Shown here one piece after another: positions 24,283-36,829 of a stretch of DNA of 64,000 nucleotides. The position numbers and the translations under genes were made by a program. Numbering within the stretch: position 1 is the stretch's first letter; the number at the start of each line of letters is the position of its first letter. This DNA is from Krasilnikovozyma curviuscula (taxonomy: Eukaryota; Basidiomycota; Tremellomycetes; Cystofilobasidiales; Mrakiaceae). The stretch is taken from contig MVAQ01000078.1 in assembly GCA_014825775.1 (NCBI GenBank), positions 22,393 to 86,392 on the forward strand, in the 5' to 3' direction. The notes under the pieces were generated by a model, which ran no database searches, had not been told where the DNA came from, and was given only the letters and a program-made list of their open reading frames with translations.

Positions 24283-24817
24283 GCTAAGTGGGATGTGCTG
24301 AAAAAGTGGGTGGTGGACAAGCTGGAAATGACAAGGACACAAGTCAAGTCATGCCTTTTTTTTTTTGAGGCGCGACTCCAAATCTGCGTTTTGCCGCCAG
24401 ATTCCCAAGACACCGTCAATTTCCTCGCTTCTTCTGGTGGGGCTCACCTGAAGTTGTATTCGAAGTAAGAATAAAGAAGAATTTGGGTAGGGAAGGAAGA
24501 TCAAAACTGCTTGTAGGCGTGAGGATTGGACAATACTCGAAAAAGGCCGAACGGCGGCGTCCTTCCAACGGGCGGGTTGGGTCCGTCGGTTTGTTTTCAT
24601 TTTTTAAAATTCCAGTTATTGCGACAACAAGGTAGACAATTAAAAAAAGCCCGCAGACATCGCAAGAAGAGCGATAAGGGCGATACAGCGTGGTCGAAAA
24701 CTAGTGCGTGGGATCACGACATCTGAACCAACCATTCGAACTACGTGTCACTTTCAGCATGATTGAATGTTTCGTTGCTTGGATCTTGGCATATTTACAA
24801 CTTCCACATATTTATGT
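24283..24817. other. Intergenic, ARO8 promoter and 3' flank of the next gene
   Basis: Both neighbours are on the minus strand. A poly-T run at about 24357-24365 and AT-rich sequence; no gene supported. Confidence 0.55.
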
Positions 24818-27110
24818 TCAATCCTTTCCTTCCCAGAACAAGCCCATAAAGTCGCTGACATTCATGGTCGAGACTTCCGCGACAGTGCTGCTGATGAGCT
24901 TTTTGAGGATGTCTTCTCTTCTCTCGGGAGTAAAGTGAGGTTGTAGGTGTCTGCCAAAGCACACCAGATGTTAGCATAGTCAGTCAGTCAGACTGTACAA
25001 AAGTTAACGACAGAGAAGAAGACCTGCAAGAACCTCACCTCTCAAATTTCTTGATTAAAAGCGGGACGCCCTCCGCCCGCCTCCTCTTGTGTCCTACAGG
25101 ATACTCACAAACCTCGCTAATCACACTGCCATCCTTCAATGTAACGCTCACGGCATTAGCGATGCTTCTCAGTTCCCCATGGAGGTAGTCAGAGCTGAAG
25201 CTCTCTTCCTCCTCGACCACCATTTTGCTTCTTAACCTGTCGATACGAGGGTCGACCGCGACTGAGTCGGTGTAGTCTTCTCCTGTCAGACGACCAAAAA
25301 GAAGAGGAATGGCAACCATATATTGGATACAGTGATCTCTATCGGCGAAGTTATCGAGCTGGAATAACAAAGCGACGGAACCAGAGCTATCAGTAAATGA
25401 TGCAGTGCTGACAAAAAAGGCCATAAACTCGACTCACTGGACCTTCTTTGTTGATAATTCTCATACCAGCTTCAGTTGTTTTGATGTTGATTTTGACGAT
25501 GTCGTCAGCTGTCTTGTTTATCAAACCCAGTTTCGAGTGGATGGCGAGACTACATTCAACAGCAGTCTGGAAAATTGTCTTAAGATGCAGCATCCACCCA
25601 CAGCCCATGGTAACACAACGAGAAATGAACAGCGGCATACCTGGGCATGAAATTCAGCAGGGAACGATATCTTAAACAAGATATTTTCCATAATATAGCT
25701 CCCATACGGTCTGTCAAATTCAAATTCTTTACCCTTGAACAGTACATCTTTGAACCCCCAAGTTGGCACGCTGACGGCACTCGGCAGACCATTTTCTCCT
25801 CGTTGGACCATGAGGCACAGCCAGACGGCGCGGGAGGCAGCGTCGCCTGCTGCCCATGATTTACGAGAGAGTGTGTTGGGAGCGTGGCGGTAGGTGCGGA
25901 GGGATTGGCCGTCGACCAAGGCGTGGGAAAGCGCTGCCTGGGTTTGAGACTCGGAAAGGCCACTAATAACCAGTAGAAATTAGGGTAAGGCATGATGGTA
26001 GAATACAGAAAGTAACCTCGAAGTTGACCACTCACAGAATTTTAGAAACAACGGCAGTACTGGCAACCTTGACCAAGATGACATGATCTAGTCCGACACG
26101 GTTGAAACTATTAAGTAAAGCAAGACAGCCTTGAATCTCGTGAGCTTGAATAAGGAACTCGAGGACGTCCTTGACGGTGAAGGTGTGGGCGCCGTTGGTT
26201 GATCTAGATAAGAAATCCATCACGGATAAGATTGCGCACAAGTTGTCTCTGAAGGAAGTTTGGGGAAAATTAACTTTAGACATGGGAGATATGTATCTGT
26301 TGGTCCTGGTAGATGAGCCACTTACGACGGATGGTTCCATTCTCGGGCCAAGAAGCAGTCGTTCTGAAATGGGTGTATTGGAGATCGCGGCGAAGTTATT
26401 CTCCTTTGCCTTTACCGGAGCAAAACTTATTATTCTACTAACAAAGTCTAACCATCTGACCATTGCTCCCAGATTGAAAGTCGCTCTGACTGGATCAAGC
26501 GAAAACTTGGTTCCAGGAACTCTAGCACCTGCAGATCGCAAAGATGGAAGAGTCCCAGTCAGCTGCCTTTCTTCATTGATGGAGAAATAGGTAAAGGAAT
26601 TGCTTACCTTTTGGAAGTTCAGCTCCTGCAACCTGTTTAACAGGTCAGCGATGTGAGTGCGCGGCCCTCTCAAAAGCTATCCCTTAGGTGTACTCACGAT
26701 AGGACCCAGCAGTCCGGTACATTCAGGAAACTTCAAAGACTCTAACGCACACCCGATTGAGTCAACCAAAACCAGCCTGTTGTCCACCAAAACAAAGTTA
26801 TCAGCCCCCGATGCCAGGTCGTCGTCCTCTCCTTTCATCCACACCAATATTTCACTCACCTCGCGGTCTCGTAGGCCACATCACTGAAAGCGGGAGGTGT
26901 GTGGATATATGCAGCGATATCCTTAATGACTGGATCATAGTCCGGTCTGACGGCAGATTCAGAGAAATGGGAAGACATGGCTCTTCGGAACTGTACTCGA
27001 TGAGTTGGGAGATGGGAGAACTGACGGAAGACCTTGATCTGAAAATTAGAGCTCCTGGATATGTGCAGAGTGGAACTCCTGATGGGAAGGGGAAGAGAGC
27101 TTAGGGACAT
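24818..27110 (-). CDS. PDH1: Mitochondrial 2-methylcitrate dehydratase (MmgE/PrpD family)
   Basis: Dehydrates 2-methylcitrate to 2-methyl-cis-aconitate in the methylcitrate cycle that detoxifies propionyl-CoA. About 540 residues. The first 44 residues are rich in Arg and Ser and lack acidic residues, a mitochondrial presequence; Met45 (MSSHFSES) could give a cytosolic form. PrpD core: LVDSIGCALESL, then after splicing WLDFNDCFLAREWNHPSDN, the family's active-site block, followed by CAILSVMDFLSR. Later blocks are GLDHVILVKVASTA, LSHALVDGQSLRTYRH, SRKSWAAGDAASRAVWL and FPAEFHAQTAVECSL. The stop at 24818 follows MGLFWEGKD. Several introns are free of stop codons in one frame, so unspliced frames look misleadingly long. 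Confidence 0.9.
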
Positions 27111-27638
27111 ACCAATCCTGTTGGTGAATGCCTGATGGGGTTCGAGGGAAAGCTCAGCTCAGCGAGGATTGTCTCTCTACTTTTAAACTCAAAAACTCAA
27201 CTCAAAATCGTCATATCTCAGATCAGATCACTACCAGCGAATACCTGGTTTCAGCAGGCACAGATAGCAATTGCAACGAAATCCAGGTTTTTAAAATATT
27301 TTCCCCACTCCAAAGCGCGGGGAAACGTCCGCAAAGAAATTTTCCGGTTGGCTTATATCGGTAGCTACAAAGAAATGCAATACAAGGCAGATATAAATAT
27401 GTGTACTGGAATACGGCTGATCGATAGACTTGGGAGTGGCGTCTTGATGGCGATTTGTGGACAATGCGAAGGTGGAGATGGGTCAATGATGACAGCATGA
27501 GCATACCATGGAAGATTGCTGTTGATGGTTTTGGAGTTATGAGTTATTTTCATCTAGACTGCTGACCATATGGGAGATACTAGGTAATTAGGTTCAATTT
27601 TGCTGGAGGGCAGTTGCGAAGCAAAGCGCAGTAGCACA
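27111..27638. other. Intergenic between PKA and methylcitrate dehydratase
   Basis: Promoter of the dehydratase (minus) is not here but to the right of 27110; PKA ends at 27639, so this stretch holds the dehydratase 5' leader and the PKA 3' UTR. No supported gene. Confidence 0.5.
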
Positions 27639-29953
27639 TTAGAAGTCGGCTACAAAAAAGGGAAGCCAAGAACTAGTCAGTAAGTACCGACTTGAAATCA
27701 CATCAGAAGAACGTACGGAAGAGATGTCCATGAGCATCTTCACCAAGTTGACCATACTCAGAGATATCCGCCTCAGTGTATCGATCAAATCTAGGTGACA
27801 AGAGTTGTCAGTATCCTTAAACAACTTCATCGACAGGAATATGTGCTCACTGGCTGGAATCGCCGTCACCTTCTATCTTTGGAACATACGGCGCCGGTAT
27901 ATCCCTTCGATACAGCCTGTCCCAATCAACTTCTGCGAACCACTGATGCGTGAAAATATCGTGACTTCCAGATAAAAGATTTCCAAATCGTTTCGTGAGA
28001 TCGCTAGTGAGCAAGTTCTTAAGGAGATCCTTTGACAGATCGTCAAAGTAGGATGGGTAGCGAACTTTTCCGGCGATGATTTTCTCGTAAAGCCGCATTG
28101 GGTTCCCATCTTCAGTGAAGAAAGGTGGGTAACCAGCCTTAAATTAGATTTTAAAGAGAGAAAATTCATGAGGTGCTTCGATGGGTGAACTTAAACAAGC
28201 GAAACTAACCAGCATTTCGAAAACCAGCACTCCCAACGCGTACCAATCCACGCTTTTGTTATAACCTTTACTCTGAACGACCTCTGGAGCCAGATAATCT
28301 GGTGTTCCACACAACGTCCAAGTTATATCCGGCACGTACTTTGCGAAACCGAAGTCTGTCACTTTGACATGGCCGTCGGCACCTAGGAGAATGTTTTCGG
28401 GTTTGAGATCTCGGTAGATGATGTCGAGCGAGTGCAAGTAGTCGAGTGCAAGAGCCACCTCTGCTGCATAAAACTTGGCGACCGAGTTAGGGAAACGCTA
28501 GTAAGGTTAGGGTGGATTAGTAAGTGTGCAGAGAGCCACGCAGGGATTATGACTTTCTTACCTGACTCTTCCTGAGCAGACTGAAGAGTTCACCACCAGC
28601 CACAAAATCCATCACCATGAACAGATTCTTTCCATCCTGGAACGTACCCCACAGGTTGACGAGAAAGGGATGTCTGACTCGGACCAACATTGCACGCTCC
28701 GAATTTGTATGTTCGACCTGCTTCATCCTAACGACTTTATCTTTCCCTAAAACCTTTACTGCGTAGTATCGGAGGTTGTGTTTTGATTTCACAAGGTGGA
28801 CTCGACCGAACGAACCTGTTCCTAGCCTATTAAAGCCGTAAGAAGGCAACGGTTCACATTAATAACCAAAGGACATTGAAAGCAACTGATAGGGCTTGGA
28901 AAAATTCTTCACTCACGTTCTTTCCACTCTGAAGTCCGTCAAAGCGTATTTTCCAGCAGTTTTCCTGATCGCCGGCGTCGCTGAAATAGACGAAGGTGTT
29001 TGAGCTCCCGAAGACAGCTGCTGATCTGAAGCTGAGGCATCTCCAGCAGAAGTATCACCATTCCCATTTTGCTGGAGCATCTGTTGCTGATTCTGTTGTT
29101 CGAGTGCTTTTTGAGCACTGGCAGCGTTGATCTCTGCCACTCGAGCCGCCTGCTCAGCCAATCTCAAGGCTTGTTGTGCTTGCTGTGCCTGTATTTGGGC
29201 TTGGATTTGACGCTGATAGTCATGTCCTGGTTGTCGAGAGCTACCAGCCTGGTTCTGTTGCTGTTGTTGTGAAGTTGAGGCATCGCCCAGGGTGGCGTTA
29301 TCGATTGACATCCTGCCTGCACCGGATATGAGGTTCTGCACGTCATCTACAGACATTCTCTCCGAGATATGATCTAGCATGTTAAGGTGGACAGCCATAT
29401 CTCGAGCATTTCCTGACGAAATGCTCATTTTAGGCTCCTGACTGACAGGCCCACCGATGTAGTCGCCTAAATTTGATGTAAAGAGTCAGAGAAGGACACG
29501 ATTAGCAACAATTTACTACTAGAAGTACTTTATGCCTTCTTTGCGGGTGTCTTGAGTCCTGGGTTCAGGGAAAGAAAGAGGATACTGACCTCGAAGAGCC
29601 GCGCTCAGTGTACGTTCAGCACTGGGCGAGAAAGCAGCTTGAAGCGAGATAGATGATGACACTGAGGATCCTCCAGAATGACCAGACTGTATTGAAGATC
29701 TTGAGTTGGGCTGAGTCGGAGGAGGAGTTGCAGATGCCGATTGACTGCAAGTTGGACGACAGATTCCCACGCAAAATCAAAAGGACCATGTTAGGCTAGA
29801 TTAGAACCGCAGCAATTCCACAGTTCATTTCTTTCCCAGCTCTACTCCCATGTCTATACCCTTCCTGAAGGACCCGAACCACCAGAACAAAGGGAAAAAG
29901 AGGAGGGGACCCAGCTATGAGGTGCAACAGCATGTCACTCACCCTGAGAACAT
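27639..29953 (-). CDS. PKA1: cAMP-dependent protein kinase catalytic subunit (PKA)
   Basis: AGC Ser/Thr kinase released by cAMP from its regulatory subunit. About 570 residues. The first exon encodes only MFSG, followed by a Ser/Pro- and Gln-rich leader ([15 protein letters not shown]). Kinase core: LGTGSFGRV (P-loop), YYAVKVLGK (ATP Lys), IYRDLKPEN (catalytic loop), TDFGFAK, and [13 protein letters not shown] with the activation-loop Thr. The AGC C-tail is present: [14 protein letters not shown] and a terminal FPDF in place of the usual FTEF. The last intron splits the Pro codon of FPDF. The frame is open upstream of the chosen ATG: ATG 30172 would add 73 residues. The nearest upstream gene on the same strand is a seven-TM receptor, a likely pathway partner. 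Confidence 0.93.
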
Positions 29954-30627
29954 CGCGATTCCAGTCAGATTCCTAGCACCTTTGCAACAAAATGCTTCAG
30001 GGCTATAGGTAATGGTAGACGAGGTTGAGGTGATATCAGCAGTAAATGTTGACCTGTGAAACGACTGTCTGGCTGGGATTAAGGCTGCGCTCCCGCCGAC
30101 ACAAATCGAATCCAGCTTAAGCCTGGGCACGAGGATTCGCGGCGAATGTAGCAGCAAAGCTAACTTGCTCATGAGATGGGATGAGGACCTAATGACATTG
30201 TATAGAGCCCTAGGATCGTACGGAATCAATGCAACTTTGTACTTTTGGAATTCTTTCTAGTCCAAGCCGATTGTGAGGGACAGATCCAGCAAGACACCTG
30301 TCTCGCAGGCAAAACGACGAGCGCAAGGTGCATTAGTGAGATTGTCTCTCTGGAAGAGCAAGAGTTGACCAATAAGATAGAACGAGTTCAATTAAACAAA
30401 ATTCCTTGCGTGAAGCTTCCGAAAGTCAGATAAGTTTGCTTAAAGCTCTCAGACTCTAGGAAAAGTCAAACCATACGGGGAGCCGGGAGAAGAAAACAAG
30501 CCTTGATCACCGTAGTAAAAACCCAAATGATAGAGGACAAGAACTATTTTTCGAACAGTTTTCACGAAAGCTACGAGCACAAGTGAAGAACGGAGTAGAG
30601 AGCGCATTCAAGAAAAAAATTCAATAC
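29954..30627. other. PKA promoter/leader and receptor A 3' flank
   Basis: Contains the in-frame ATG at 30172 that could extend PKA by 73 residues; otherwise no coding signal. Confidence 0.5.
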
Positions 30628-32549
30628 CTATTTCCAAGAAACAACGCTCTCCTGCCTCCTCGTCAGGTCCGCCTTAGAAGCCATACTGGCATCGTTATCG
30701 CGCTCTAAACTATTGAGACTGACAGCTTCGACTTCAGCTGCCAAATCCTCGTCTGAACCTTCGTGTCGTTGCCCTTTGCTCAGAACGTGCAGGTTGAACG
30801 TGTTGGAACGTTCCTCGAACTTGTCTGTCCGAGTAGTAACTTGAATACCTCCGGTAGACTGAGCTGCTGATTTGTTCATTACCATTTGGTGGCCTGGGGG
30901 TGATATCTCAAAGGTAAGAAATAGCGCGGCGAGAGTAAACAAAACCGAAACTTACGGGTGAAGAGAAAGAGAACCACTGATGCGAGCGCGTTCAAGCTCT
31001 CAAAGCTGTTTGCAAATACAATTGCTGCCCAAGGTATGGCGTAGTTTCGTGAATCTAAGCAATACGGCTCACGCGGTCAATACAAGAAGGCCAAGCAAAG
31101 GAAATAGCCAGTGCGCTTCGGCTCACTTTTCCAGTGCTGAAAACGGTAAATACGAATGACACCTTGAGGAAAAATACACAAGATGTACAAAATGGGATAG
31201 CCTAACCGATAAAGAGAGTCAGTAGCTGATCTTGTAGCACACCTTGATACAAGAACAGCTTACCTAGAAGACGTCTGCAGATGCCCTTAACTTGTTTTCC
31301 AATAGACTCAGCTTCAGATTTTCCAGTTATCATGGCTCCACTGGGCTGAGCCCCTCCCGAGGTTTTTGACCATTCATTTGAGCTGGATTGACTTGATTTC
31401 CAGTGGAAAGATAATTTGGAACCTTCAATGCCAATATGTCCAGAGATCCGTGCAAGCACCATCAAATACAGGATGAGTGAAACGACAGCTGAGAACATGG
31501 TCAGCGATACACTGAGCCCTGTGAGGATGTTGCCCATTGAAGCCTGTACATCACAGAAGTTGAGGCCACCGTTCAACGATGATGAGACTCAATTCGCGTC
31601 AAACATACCTGAGATGTCATCCAGCAACCCGAAACCAACGGTCCGTAAAACAGGATACCCTTATAGCCTCTCCTCGCAAAGAGGACAGGTCCGATGAAAG
31701 TCATAACTGCGATGACAATCCATGCTACACCCATGAAGATGAATACTGTTTTCATATTCACTTTTTGACCTAGAACAAGGACAGAGAAGGTGAGGATGGC
31801 CATGAAGAGCGTCCAGATTGCGCCTCCGATAGTTGAGATCTGCTCCGTGATAGCTTGGAAGGTGCAAGCAGCACATCGTGAAGGTCCATTATCCGCAATC
31901 CAGGCCCAGGTCATCAGGTACCCCAGGGCTCCCAGGAAGTCGGTGAAGAACATTGATAGCAAGACGAATCCCATGCTGTTGTGAAAGAAGAAGTTGACTA
32001 GCGAACAGGGAATAGCAAACAACTTCATTAAATAAAGAACAAATCTCTTGCTTTCCTTGAACTTGATCAGACCACTGGAAGAGATTCAGACTCACTTAAA
32101 CCCTGTTTCTTGGAATCTTTTGAGATGACGGCTTTGAGGAGGTAACCAACCAAGCAAAGCATTGCGATCACCGACAAGGTAGCGAAGATTGCACTCGGCT
32201 AAACAAGACAGAAACACATTCATGTTAGTCAATTTTTAAATAATGCATCTCGTCTAACCGCCAGGTTTGGAGGTGGTGGAACGGCCGTTGCAAATGGTGT
32301 TGGGTCAATGAGATTTGAGGACATACCAGTAGCGAGAATCTGACTCGGTTGTTGGCCCAGATAAATCTATCAGGACCTATATTACTTGTCGTATCCACCT
32401 AAGGAGAGGAACCAAGATGAAGCAGGCGCGTGTGAGCGTTGAGCTCACAGGGTCCGTCGACTGAAATAGAGATGGTTTGCGAGACCTACGTGAACAAGGA
32501 TGGTATCGCCTGGTCCATAGTTGGCAGGTGTAGAGACATTGACAAACAT
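30628..32549 (-). CDS. Seven-TM receptor, cAMP-receptor-like/class E GPCR, copy A
   Basis: Predicted plasma-membrane G-protein-coupled receptor. The N-terminal ectodomain begins at the Met of MFVNVSTPANYGPGD and carries NIGPDRFIWAN. Seven hydrophobic segments follow: PSAIFATLSVIAMLCLVGYL, MGFVLLSMFFTDFLGALGYL, STIGGAIWTLFMAILTFSV, TVFIFMGVAWIVIAVMTFIG, LTMFSAVVSLILYLMVL, YPILYILCIFPQGVI and AIVFANSFESLNALASVVLF. Loop 1 has IADNGPSRCAACTFQA; a Cys in GCWM could pair with it. The third inner loop is long and basic (KQVKGICRRLLG). The tail is acidic, then SMASKADLTR. A paralogue lies at 53417-55751. The start is chosen because both copies have Met at this conserved point; an upstream in-frame ATG exists at 32787. 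Ligand unknown. Confidence 0.8.
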
Positions 32550-33194
32550 AAAGACAAGTCTAGATGGACTGCTGCTCTTGATAGAAAAAAAAAGTAAGGA
32601 AACGGTCGGAAAGGTCCTCGAAAAGAGTTGTTTCGATCTGCAGCACTAACCAGCTGGGTCTCTTTTTGGGGTCGAATCTGAGGTAGACAGTCTGTCTAGT
32701 CAGGGAACTAAAAGGAAAGTAGGTTGGAAACGATTGTAATGCTCGACAGTGGAAGGTTGGAAACATTACCAGGCTGCAAAGGAGCATGCGTGTTCTTGAG
32801 GCACAAACAAACGGGGTCGTGAATCTTCCGAAAGGGAAGAGATTCGAGGGTCATTGCATAAGGTCTTCATTTCCCTCCTCGAGGTCCCCCCTGTCGATCG
32901 CCTATGAAAATAACCCACACACGGGCCTCCTGGCAAAAAAAAGGGGTCAGTGAACCATCATCCAACAGTTCGCTGATTTCTTGGTCATCGAGGAACGTTC
33001 GCAGGAAAATTAATCTCCAATGGTAACACGGTAACCGTGCTCTGTCAAGAAGTCACTTTGCGTCAGAGGCGCGTGCTTTGTTTCCAATTTAGACACCAAA
33101 AGAAAAAAAAAAATACATTCAAACACGCAATGCAACAAGACAAAAAACTAAAGAAGTTCTGCCCAAACTCTATTTAACAAACTCTCCTTTTCTC
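32550..33194. other. Receptor A 5' region and POL12 3' flank
   Basis: 32550-32787 (minus) is open upstream of the chosen receptor start and may be an extra N-terminal exon. From about 32800 to 33194 there is no supported gene. Confidence 0.45.
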
Positions 33195-35901
33195 TTAAAT
33201 TCTGACAATCTCTACCCTGATTCTTCCGGGGACGTTCGAGCTGACCATCTCACCACCTCTCTCCGCTGCTGCTCTGACCAAATCATCTTGACGCATAGGA
33301 TGAATTACTACCCGAGCAAAACTTCCTCCAGACTGATGTTGTGTCAGTCTTCTTGGGTTGATGGCGATCGTAGAATCTACCTGCTTGACGAAGCGACCGA
33401 GATCGGACGGAAGGATGAGGAGATCTGGCGCGAATGGGAGTTGAAGGAGGTGGTTGTGGGTGAGATCAAGGTTAACAGATTGAGAAAGATCTGGTGGAGG
33501 TGGGAAAAGAGGGTAGAAGCTGCAAATGATCCAAAAGATGGTCAGAGATTGAATGCTCCACAGTGCACGCCGGACAAATCAAACAGATGACTTACGTTCT
33601 CTGGCCCATGAAGTTTTTACACAGGCTGGTCATGACATCGCTACCTCCTGAATCAGTGCCAGACTTCTTGACGAAGCTCTCACGCTTCATATGGAAGAGA
33701 GAATCGACAGAAGTAACGCCTATGACAATCTCGTTGATTTGGAAGATGCAAGGATTGGGAAGCATCTTCACTTTCTGTCAAAGAGAAAAACAAATAATCA
33801 AATTTTGATCAGTGAAATTCTTTTGAATAATAATAATAATAAACTCAGCGAACTACTCACTCTTGGGATTCCTAACGCAGGATCTCTCTCCAAACCACCT
33901 TGGGGGAACGCCATGTGTGTACCGACCATGTCTCGGACACTTGGGATCAGCAGTATGTTAGTAGCAGGACTCGTAGCAAGCAGTCGTGCCAGTCTGGAGG
34001 ATATTTTGGTTCTGAATATTTCCGCTGGCGTGAGATCAGAGGCACCAGACGCGATCAACGGGTGGTTCGATGGGATAAAGGGACCAAACTGAGCATCGAA
34101 AATAAAGCAAGAAGGTGCAGATTAACAAAATTATGTTCTCGTCAAATATAGTGATTGAGGTAGATTCTTACCAGAAGCAAAACATCAGGTCTCTCCTTCT
34201 CGGCAACGTCCATAAAATCACCAAAAACATCGTACTCCAAATCACCATCCAAAGTGAAAGGCCCCGCAGCTGAGATCAAACTCAGCGGCTTACCACCCAA
34301 TTTGCTGCTGCCGTGCTGGAACTCTAAGAGATCACTTGGTGGATTCTGAGGCGAGTCGAGGGAAGGTGGGAGCAGGATCTCCGAGACTTGGAACCAAGAG
34401 CCACTCGAGTTGACACCTTTGAGAGCGACGAGGAAACCTGGGTAAAGTTCAATAGAAGGTACCGTTTTTCCGACGCCTTCAGGTCCGTCACGGATGGTGA
34501 GTGTGGGGGTGAATTTCAACGGGACTCGAGATCCACCACCGAGATTACGCGACGATTCTAGTTGGATGGATGGTTCGTTCAGTTTCGAGTCAGAAGTATC
34601 TGAGACGATTCTTCCAACGACATAGACAAGTTCCTACGGGGAAGAAAATGCCGTTCGGTTAGCTTAGTTCAGTCCTGAAGAGAAAGAGGGCTCAAGTGTA
34701 CGAACCTCAGAGAATTCCGTAGGCACCTCAAAATCTGGAATACTGTAATATGTTTTCATTTGAGCAGCAAACTCATCGATGCGATCGTCCAGAACTAAAA
34801 GAGAGATCAACGATCAATGAAGTGTTAGTGAGATGAGTCGAATTAGAAAGGCATTCAAAGACAACAGCTCGGACGAACCCTCGGATCTCTCTGAAATCTT
34901 CTCAAACATATAACGATCTGTTTTTCCAGAGAAAGCAAGTTAGGATTGTGACCATGGACGAGATGCAATAAAGCGGCAGCAAAAGGAACATCTTAAGCTC
35001 ACAGGCATAATCTTTGGGATTACTACTGGCTGTCATCTTGATCCTACTCTTCTCTTTCAGAGGTTCAATCCCACCATTAGCTCCAGGAATCTGTGGATGG
35101 AAAGTTTCAAGGACTTCAAGGGCGTTGGTCCTACCAGTGTACTTGTTTGGACCGATCATGATTGAAGACGAAGGCGCGTGTGGAGATGAAAGAGGTTGTT
35201 GGAGGGATGGTCCAGATGGCGATGAATGAACTACTGCTGAGACACGACTCGGAACGGGTGTTGTTGCGTTGTTGGAAATGGTGGGGGGTGTTCGAGCAAG
35301 GGTGGTTGGAGTGGGTAGGTATGGTTTTTTGAAAGCAGGTGTTGAAGGTGATGATCCACCAAGTCCATCAAAGCTGTGAAAGATATAAACCAGCGCTAAG
35401 TTTACTGCAGAATGCATTGCCAACGTGCAGTTGTAGCACTCACAAGTCGCTTCTCTTTCCCTGCTGCCCTCGCGCGCTCGCAAGTGGTGTCAAGTCCCCT
35501 CCGTTTCTGGCTCCCACGCCGTTGTTGGCACTGGCATGACTTCCCCTACCTCCTACACCACCTCCAACTTTACCCTGAGCAGCTTTTTGAGCCTCCTGCT
35601 GGATATGAGTCTTGAGTTGCCTGGCGTTCTCTAGGTTAAATGCTGGAGAGGAATTGCCTTTGGAGCTGAGGTGACTCATTGAGAAAGCTTCCCATTTGTA
35701 GTAGAGCTCATCGGGTGGTAGAGCATATAGCCTGAGAATAGATAGACCTGAGAGCAGAAGAACGAGAATTATGAATTATTCAACACAGCGAGCTCGACCT
35801 TTTTTTTCGCTAGACTCACATTCTCCTATCAAGTCAGGCTGCTTCGTGATGAACGACCCAAATAGCTTCGATAGCTCTTTTGTATTATCTACTTCTGTCA
35901 T
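33195..35901 (-). CDS. POL12: DNA polymerase alpha subunit B
   Basis: Regulatory B subunit of the polymerase alpha-primase complex that starts DNA synthesis in the nucleus. About 690 residues. First exon MTEVDNTKELSKLFGSF; the first intron splits the Cys codon of GECLSILRLYALP, leading to DELYYKWEAFS, a family block. Then comes a Ser/Pro-rich linker, an OB-fold region (ELVYVVGRIVSD) and the calcineurin-like phosphoesterase domain that is inactive in this family: ISAAGPFTLDGDLEYDVF, PDVLLLFGPFIPSNHPLI, ILLIPSVRDMVG, GVTSVDSLFHM. It ends GRIRVEIVRI. An ACGCGT lies about 225 bp upstream of the ATG. An intron holds a short AAT repeat. Confidence 0.92.
33826..33842. repeat. (AAT)n microsatellite in a POL12 intron
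   Basis: Five to six tandem AAT units inside an intron; no effect on coding is apparent. Confidence 0.7.
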
Positions 35902-36829
35902 TCTACCAATTTAAGGTGTGGAAAGAGTGGAAGCCGCGCTCGAGGCTAAGGTCAACGAAACGAAGTCAGCAATTGTCTTGCAAGGGCAAAGCCCTTCGTC
36001 AGTTTATCCGATCTCACCTAGATATTTTTCTAACGATCTTCTGTGCTAGTGAGATGCGTTGAAGATTTCGGGGGAGCTGAAGGTCTTCGTTGGGGACAAA
36101 ACGATAGAGCTACAATTTGCTGCTACGCGTCTGCGAGCGCGCGTCGGGGCCAGCCACAAATATGAAGGCTCTCAGCACTGCACTCACTATGTCAGATAAG
36201 GGTCACATAAGTTTGCAATTAAATGAAGCACTTGTTTCCTACTCTGATCTGGAAAGGTTAAATGAATGAAAAGCCCTTGCCCCCATCTCTCCCCGTCTGG
36301 CAGATCTCCTGTTTGGTATCTACCTCTATCTGGCGTTCCCAACTACAGTGAGAGCCTCTCAACAATTTCTTCTGTGTTAAAAAGGTTTCTACGTAGTACA
36401 CCTCTTTCTGGCTGTTCAGAGTGAAGGGAAGTTGGGTATTCATCTAGAATTATGGACTTCGAAGATTATTCATTGGGATGGTTGTTTGGAAAGGAGGTTA
36501 TGAAGACTGAATCAACACATGAAAGAACAACTGCCAACAATGGGCGGTATAGGGAGCTATGCATAGACAATAGTCAAAGCTCGAAGAGGTCGTGGGATGG
36601 ACCGATGATACAATGATGAAAGAGGCAATGACAGTCTTAAGCGATAGGTATAGCTTTCTCTATAAGCAGTTCACTAAAAGAGTGATTCTTAATTCCTAAG
36701 AGAGTAGAAGTGTTGGCAAACAGTCTGTTGTAAGAAAAAAGCGGATCAGCGGAGGTCCCAAAGCGGAAGGAAATCGGGCACGAACGGGCGATAACTCACC
36801 AAAGATCAGCCAAGTAGTAAGAAATACCT
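35902..36829. other. Intergenic, POL12 promoter
   Basis: No supported gene in 928 bp. Holds ACGCGT at 36125-36130 beside a CG-rich patch (36130-36150), consistent with the POL12 promoter, and the 3' flank of the small membrane protein gene. Confidence 0.55.
36125..36130. promoter_or_regulatory. ACGCGT (MCB-like) hexamer upstream of POL12
   Basis: Palindromic G1/S-type element about 225 bp before the POL12 start. The hexamer recurs elsewhere in the window, so this is a positional inference. Confidence 0.35.

Noticed and set aside
26171..26590. 139-codon plus-strand open frame
   Set aside because: Antisense to methylcitrate dehydratase exons; no homology and explained by stop-poor complement.
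26020..26673. 213-codon continuous minus frame as one exon
   Set aside because: It runs through introns; splicing is needed to recover WLDFNDCFLAREWNHPSDN of PrpD.
32322..32549. Start of receptor A at ATG 32324 (MSSNLIDPTPF)
   Set aside because: The stretch lies inside an intron; removing it joins SLL to PSAIF, matching the same joint in copy B.
35055..35075. ggttcaatccc resembling a tRNA T-arm
   Set aside because: Lies in POL12 coding sequence; no acceptor stem or anticodon arm around it.
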